Shown: piece by piece, positions 60,293 to 64,000 of the stretch | Numbering within the stretch: position 1 is the first letter of the stretch | Layout: every line of letters begins with the position of its first letter | Assembly (NCBI GenBank): GCA_013287135.1 | Contig: JABDEK010000002.1 | Span: 1 to 64,000, forward strand | DNA length: 64,000 bases | From: Acidobacteriota bacterium | GTDB lineage: Bacteria > Acidobacteriota > Terriglobia > Acidiferrales > UBA7541 | Direction: 5' to 3' | Translations under genes and position numbers: made by a program | The notes under the pieces: model-generated | What the model was told of the DNA's origin: nothing | Databases searched by the model: none | The model's input: the letters and a program-made list of their open reading frames with translations, nothing else

Positions 60293-62056
60293 TTACTCGG
60301 TAGCAACGCTGTCGCGTTGGAGGCGGTCAGCCAGAGCTTTGTGCTCCGTGCGAATCTCGTCGGGCAAGCGATCGCCGAATTTCTCGAAAAACTTTTCAGT
60401 GGCAGAAAGTTCCTCGGTCCAATCGGCTGGATCAACTGCTAACAATTCGTCCAGATTCTTGCGGGGAATGGAAAGGCCATCGAGATCGAGCGAAGCAGGA
60501 GTGGGGACGTCGCCGATAGGCGTTTCGTTGGCTTGAGCGCGGTTCTCGATGCGATCCAGCATCCATCTCAGCACGCGCACGTTCTCGCCATAACCGGGCC
60601 ACAGAAATTTCCCATTTTCATCTTTGCGGAACCAATTCACATGGAAAATCTTTGGCGCATTCTCCATCTTTCGTCCCATCTCGAGCCAATGCCGGAAGTA
60701 ATCGCCCATGTTGTAACCACAGAAAGGAATCATGGCCATGGGATCGCGGCGCGTTACACCAACAGCGCCGGTGGTAGCAGCCGTGGTCTCAGAGGCCATC
60801 GTGGCGCCGACAAAAACGCCGTGCTGCCAATCGCGCGATTGATAAACCAGCGGCGCAACACGCGCGCGACGACCGCCAAAGATAATCGCAGATATTGGTA
60901 TGCCTTCGGGATCTTCCCAATGAGGCGAAATCGAGGGCGATTGCTTTGCCGCAACGGTGTAGCGCGAATTAGGATGCGCCGCCGGACCCATGCTCGGATT
61001 CCAATTTTCACCTTTCCAATTGATCAACGGTTCGTCTGGCGCGCCATTGATGCCTTCCCACCAGGGCTCGCGCGAGTTGGCAGTGATGGCGACATTCGTG
61101 AATATGGCGTCATGTTGCAACGCAGTTCTCACGTTCGGATTCGTTTTCGCATTGGTGCCAGGGGCAACACCGAAAAAACCGGCTTCCGGATTGATGGCTC
61201 GCAAGGTGCCATCCGCAGCGAGGTGCATCCAGGCAATGTCGTCGCCCACGGTCCATACACGATAGCCTTTGCTTTCTAGCGCCGAGACCATCATAGCGAG
61301 ATTGGTTTTTCCGCATGCGCTAGGAAACGCGGCAGCCATGTAGGTTACTTTTCCGGAGGGATCTTCGAGGCCGAGAATCAACATGTGCTCGGCCATCCAA
61401 CTTTGTTCGCGCGCCATATAACTGGCGATTCGCAAGGCAAAACACTTTTTACCCAAGAGAGCGTTTCCGCCGTAGCCGGAGCCTACGCTCCAGATCAATT
61501 TTTCTTCGGGAAAGTGCAGGACAAACCGTCGATCCGGGTTTAGATCTCCCAGCGAATGCAGGCCGGGCACGAAATCGTCCGAGCTTCCCAAACGGTCAAG
61601 CGCGGCCTGTCCCATGCGGGACATGATTCGCATGCTTGCCACCACGTATGGCGAGTCGGTGATCTCTACGCCCACTTTGCTATAAGGAGATTTCACCGGA
61701 CCCAAAATGTAAGGCATCACGTACATCGTGCGGCCCTTCATCGCGCCGTCAAAAAGCGGGCGCACTTTCTCTTTGGCTTCCTGCGGAGACATCCAGTTAT
61801 TGGTGGGACCGGCGTCTTCTTGTTGTCGGGTGCAGATAAAGGTGATGCTTTCCGTGCGCGCTACATCATTGGGATTACTGCGGTGGAGATAGCAGTTCGG
61901 GCGGGTCTTCTGATTTAACTCGATATACGTGCCGTCGCGGAGCATGTCTTGCACAAGGCGCTGGTTTTCCGCTTGCGAGCCATCGCACCAAACGATTTTG
62001 GAAGGCTTTGTGAGGCGTGCTGATTCGTCAACCCATCTTTCCAGTGGCGTAGACAC
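60293..62056 (-). CDS. pckG: Phosphoenolpyruvate carboxykinase (GTP)
   Basis: A 587-residue enzyme that converts oxaloacetate plus GTP to phosphoenolpyruvate, starting gluconeogenesis. The nucleotide loop [13 protein letters not shown], the [12 protein letters not shown] metal-binding region and [13 protein letters not shown] match the GTP class; length also fits (about 600, against 530 for the ATP enzyme). The start is GTG with GGAGG five bases before. It is divergent from the MarR operon and shares a 250-base control region with it. Confidence 0.93.
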   Translation of the reverse strand: MSTPLERWVDESARLTKPSKIVWCDGSQAENQRLVQDMLRDGTYIELNQKTRPNCYLHRSNPNDVARTESITFICTRQQEDAGPTNNWMSPQEAKEKVRPLFDGAMKGRTMYVMPYILGPVKSPYSKVGVEITDSPYVVASMRIMSRMGQAALDRLGSSDDFVPGLHSLGDLNPDRRFVLHFPEEKLIWSVGSGYGGNALLGKKCFALRIASYMAREQSWMAEHMLILGLEDPSGKVTYMAAAFPSACGKTNLAMMVSALESKGYRVWTVGDDIAWMHLAADGTLRAINPEAGFFGVAPGTNAKTNPNVRTALQHDAIFTNVAITANSREPWWEGINGAPDEPLINWKGENWNPSMGPAAHPNSRYTVAAKQSPSISPHWEDPEGIPISAIIFGGRRARVAPLVYQSRDWQHGVFVGATMASETTAATTGAVGVTRRDPMAMIPFCGYNMGDYFRHWLEMGRKMENAPKIFHVNWFRKDENGKFLWPGYGENVRVLRWMLDRIENRAQANETPIGDVPTPASLDLDGLSIPRKNLDELLAVDPADWTEELSATEKFFEKFGDRLPDEIRTEHKALADRLQRDSVATE

Positions 62057-62184
62057 CGAACCTCCGATAATTTCCGGCGGGGAGTATGCCTTGCGGTGGC
62101 TTCACCCGCTTATATAGCTTATTTCGATATTTAATATCTAAAAATTCTAGGGTACCAGGGACTTAAAAGCAAGATAACCGGCGC

Positions 62185-62229
62185 GTCCAGGGTCCTCTAG
62201 TTTTGGCCTGAACGAGGATAAACCTGGAC
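62185..62229. other. Two-part stem-loop in the pckG/marR control region
   Basis: GTCCAGG (62185-62191) pairs with CCTGGAC (62223-62229), and inside it TCCTC (62193-62197) with GAGGA (62214-62218), leaving a 16-base loop. It could be an RNA structure or paired protein sites. It lies in the leader side of pckG, about 130 bases upstream of its start. Confidence 0.45.
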
Positions 62230-62287
62230 AGAAAAAATACTACCCCTGGGAGGGCAGGAGCTGCTAAGAATCTTGCATCCCTTAAAC

Positions 62288-62299
62288 ATGTATATACAT
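62288..62299. promoter_or_regulatory. MarR-type operator palindrome
   Basis: ATGTATATACAT is a perfect 12-base palindrome ten bases before the marR start. Its place fits autorepression by the MarR-family protein encoded there. Confidence 0.55.
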
Positions 62300-62309
62300 C
62301 TATCTAGGC

Positions 62310-62750
62310 ATGAATATGAGTGAGCCAGCCATAGCGGTTCTGCCGTGCCTATGCGCTAATCTCCGCCGGGCGTCGAGGGCGCTTACCCACTTGTACGATA
62401 AATCGTTGAGACCACTCGGATTGCAGGCGACGCAGTTCACTGTGCTGCAGGCGCTCTCGCTGACCGGAGAAATACCCCAAAAAGGGCTGGGGCGAATTCT
62501 GTCAATGGACAGCACCACTCTTACGCGGACATTGGAGATCCTACTCCGGAACGGGTGGATTGCAATCCGCCGCGGCAGGGACAGGCGTGAACGCTTGCTG
62601 CGCTTGTCCTGGGCGGGCGAAGCGCAACTTAAGCGGGCAGTGCCGCGTTGGGAAAAGGTTCAAGCGCGGTTGCGCCGCAAGTTTGGAATGGATGGCTGGG
62701 ACAATCTTCTGAAGTTGACTAATGAAGTGACGAAAGTAGCTACGGAATAA
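62310..62750 (+). CDS. MarR-family transcriptional regulator
   Basis: A 146-residue winged-helix regulator. The DNA-binding part is QATQFTVLQALSLTGEIPQKGLGRILSMDSTTLTRTLEILLRNGWIAIRRGRDRRERLLRLS (about 36-97), with the wing in RRGRDRRERLL. N- and C-terminal helices form the dimer. A Met two codons in is an alternative start. The membrane protein gene follows after 12 bases, so it is a likely target. The ligand is unknown. Confidence 0.87.
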   Translation: MNMSEPAIAVLPCLCANLRRASRALTHLYDKSLRPLGLQATQFTVLQALSLTGEIPQKGLGRILSMDSTTLTRTLEILLRNGWIAIRRGRDRRERLLRLSWAGEAQLKRAVPRWEKVQARLRRKFGMDGWDNLLKLTNEVTKVATE

Positions 62751-62762
62751 AGGAGACTGGTT

Positions 62763-63401
62763 ATGACAAACGCACAATATGGCAAGCTAACTGTGTCGCT
62801 GATCGTCGCCTGGTTTATGTTTTGTCTTCTGGCTTCGGGCATGAAAATATTCAGCCTTAACCCTTCTCGTCCACCCATCTTACTCGGGCTGGCGGCGTTG
62901 ACGCCGATCATCGTGTTTGCCGTGTGGTCGGCAGCTTCGGAAAGATTTCGCCAGTTTACTCAGTCTTTGAACCCGCGCCTTTTGACCATGGTGCAATCTT
63001 GGAGGATAGCCGGTTACGTATTTCTCGTTTTGTATCAGTACAGGATCTTGCCGGGCGCTTTTGCATTGCCAGCCGGATGGGGCGACGTTGCGATTGGATT
63101 GACAGCGCCGCTAGTGGCGATGACGCTTGCCAAGCCGGAGCACAACAAAAGTTTCATCCTGTGGCAAGTGCTCGGAATTTCAGATTTGGTGATAGCGGTG
63201 GCGATGGGCACGACTTCCCGGCTAATTTCTCCGCACGGGATCGCGACTAGCGCCATGACTGCGCTGCCACTGAGTTTGATTCCAACCTTCGCCGTACCGC
63301 TTTTTATGATTTTGCATTTCATTTGCATTGCTCAGGCCAGGCAATGGACTGTGCGGGCGCATTCACATTTTGCAGAGCCGGCACCCTCTTCTGCTCTGTG
63401 A
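62763..63401 (+). CDS. Integral membrane protein of unknown function, linked to MarR
   Basis: 212 residues with about six membrane helices, at about 8-26, 36-54, 78-96, 102-122, 134-150 and 165-195. The region LNPRLLTMVQSWRIAGYVFLVLYQY has basic residues at helix edges. I cannot place it in a family. AAAGGAGA precedes the ATG and the gap from marR is 12 bases, so the pair is one operon, presumably under MarR control. Confidence 0.7.
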   Translation: MTNAQYGKLTVSLIVAWFMFCLLASGMKIFSLNPSRPPILLGLAALTPIIVFAVWSAASERFRQFTQSLNPRLLTMVQSWRIAGYVFLVLYQYRILPGAFALPAGWGDVAIGLTAPLVAMTLAKPEHNKSFILWQVLGISDLVIAVAMGTTSRLISPHGIATSAMTALPLSLIPTFAVPLFMILHFICIAQARQWTVRAHSHFAEPAPSSAL

Positions 63402-63447
63402 GCGTGGATGGCTGGTCTATTTGGCTCGATGCTATACTTGCGGCGGA

Positions 63448-63711
63448 ATGTTTGCGCGAAAACTTCTGGTAGACGTATTAGTGGACGGCGAGAGAAAAGC
63501 GGCCCCTTTGGAGTGGCTGGACAGTTTTTGTATGCGAAATTTTACGGGCTCGGCGGAGTTCGATGACACTTTGCCAACTGGCGAGGGAACGCTGGAAGCC
63601 GGGCTGAACGTTGACCCGGCGCGGCTTGCCGCGGCGATTGGCGAATGGGCTACGAAACGCGGCAAAGGAAATGGCAAGCCAGTAACTGTGGAAATCCGCT
63701 CGGCCGCATGA
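63448..63711 (+). CDS. Small protein of unknown function
   Basis: 87 residues from MFARKLLVDVLVDGERKAAPLEWLDSFCMRNF, with further SAEFDDTLPTGEGTLEAGLNVDPARLAAAIGEWATKRG. Its mixed strand and helix pattern is protein-like. A longer reading of the frame starts inside the preceding gene and is less likely. No family is recognised. The reverse strand is open here too, but its translation is Ser/Pro-rich without a fold pattern. Confidence 0.5.
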   Translation: MFARKLLVDVLVDGERKAAPLEWLDSFCMRNFTGSAEFDDTLPTGEGTLEAGLNVDPARLAAAIGEWATKRGKGNGKPVTVEIRSAA

Positions 63712-63810
63712 CCTATTTTTGCAAACTCGCCCGACAATCCTAGTAAACCAGTTTTCCTCTTGAAATTCGGATTTGCAGACTATGAAATTAGGGAGTATTT
63801 TCCTCGGGAA

Positions 63811-63879
63811 GAAGAGCCGAACTCTCTTACGTATGACTGGGGCGTTGCAGCGGTCACCGCACTAGAAATTCGGCTCTTC
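63811..63879. other. Eleven-base inverted repeat enclosing a hairpin
   Basis: GAAGAGCCGAA (63811-63821) pairs perfectly with TTCGGCTCTTC (63869-63879) across 47 bases, inside which GCGG-TCA-CCGC (63850-63860) forms a small hairpin. It lies in the 240-base gap after the last complete gene. It may be a structured RNA or a bidirectional terminator, but no T-run follows. The rest of that gap shows nothing. Confidence 0.45.
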
Positions 63880-63952
63880 ACAATTAATTTGACGAGAAAT
63901 CGCAGGGATAGTTAGCAGGATTTGAGCCTGGAGACCGCGCCTCACGAGCTGC

Positions 63953-64000
63953 CTAAATCTCCTTGGCCGCCCGAGATGCTTCCCGTTCGGCTTCGATCTT
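63953..64000 (-). CDS. C-terminal end of an unidentified protein (partial)
   Basis: On the minus strand the last 15 codons, reading KIEAEREASRAAKEI, are followed by TAG. The charged, alanine-rich helical pattern is protein-like, but the fragment is too short to identify. The rest lies beyond the right edge. Confidence 0.3.
   Translation of the reverse strand, partial: KIEAEREASRAAKEI

Noticed and set aside
63900-63960. A T-loop-like CTCAAAT flanked by partly complementary bases on the minus strand, as in a tRNA
   Set aside because: The T54 position is C, the stem has a mismatch, and no matching acceptor, D or anticodon arm can be built around it.

Overview
The window looks like chromosomal DNA from a Gram-negative soil-type bacterium, most likely an Acidobacteriota member of the Terriglobia kind. 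This is inferred from gene content, not from a marker gene: a C-terminal remnant of an acidobacterial-type MacB/ADOP permease, a kinase-like/TonB fusion, a secretin carrying FG-GAP repeats, secreted M13 and S9 peptidases, a futalosine-pathway menaquinone enzyme and a GTP-type PEP carboxykinase. Coding density is high, base composition is even and moderately GC-rich, and I see no insertion sequence, prophage, CRISPR array, rRNA or tRNA gene. Most genes have readable Shine-Dalgarno sequences, which I used to choose starts.

Layout. 1-8.1 kb: end of a truB-like gene, a secretin whose outer-membrane domain is interrupted by FG-GAP repeats, and an iron-uptake operon (FTR1/DUF2318 fusion, two ABC permeases, one ATPase). 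8.1-21 kb: prolyl oligopeptidase, DUF971 protein, APC permease with a USP tail, MscL with a zinc ribbon, thioredoxin reductase, proline dehydrogenase, O-methyltransferase, UPF0173 hydrolase, TlpA-like thioredoxin, 7Fe ferredoxin, MIP18-type Fe-S assembly factor, a secreted CuA-like cupredoxin, DUF309 and B3/B4 proteins. 21-28 kb: GH57 glucanotransferase, a tiny Trm112-like protein, and a TetR/HlyD/ABC-2 efflux operon with a palindromic operator. 28-35 kb: ddl, arginase, asnS, a TIM-barrel isomerase, a 48-residue membrane peptide and a methionine synthase split into two overlapping genes. 35-43 kb: ADOP remnant, a pseudokinase-TonB fusion, two tandem thymidylate-kinase paralogues and full-length metH. 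43-48.3 kb: mqnD, bioY, a receiver/secreted-protein pair, DinB and glutaredoxin proteins. 48.5-51.8 kb: a complete protein-thiocarboxylate cysteine pathway (CysM, JAMM protease, CysO-like carrier, MoeZ-like activator) plus a CDGSH protein. 52-58 kb: GGDEF and PilZ genes, DUF3467, an atypical NRAMP transporter, cytochrome c, peroxiredoxin and an unknown pair. 58-64 kb: M13 peptidase, pckG, a MarR operon and the edge of a further gene.

Themes. Sulfur metabolism is well represented: cysteine through a sulfur-carrier protein, and methionine through both MetH and a split MetE. Iron and metal handling (FTR1-ABC, NRAMP, Fe-S factors) and thiol redox proteins recur. The least ordinary items are the FG-GAP insertion in the secretin, the CysO-like carrier with residues after its diglycine, the degenerate kinase joined to TonB, the thymidylate-kinase pair with one altered P-loop, the CuA-like protein that seems to lack one ligand, and the split MetE whose N-half keeps part of a zinc site.
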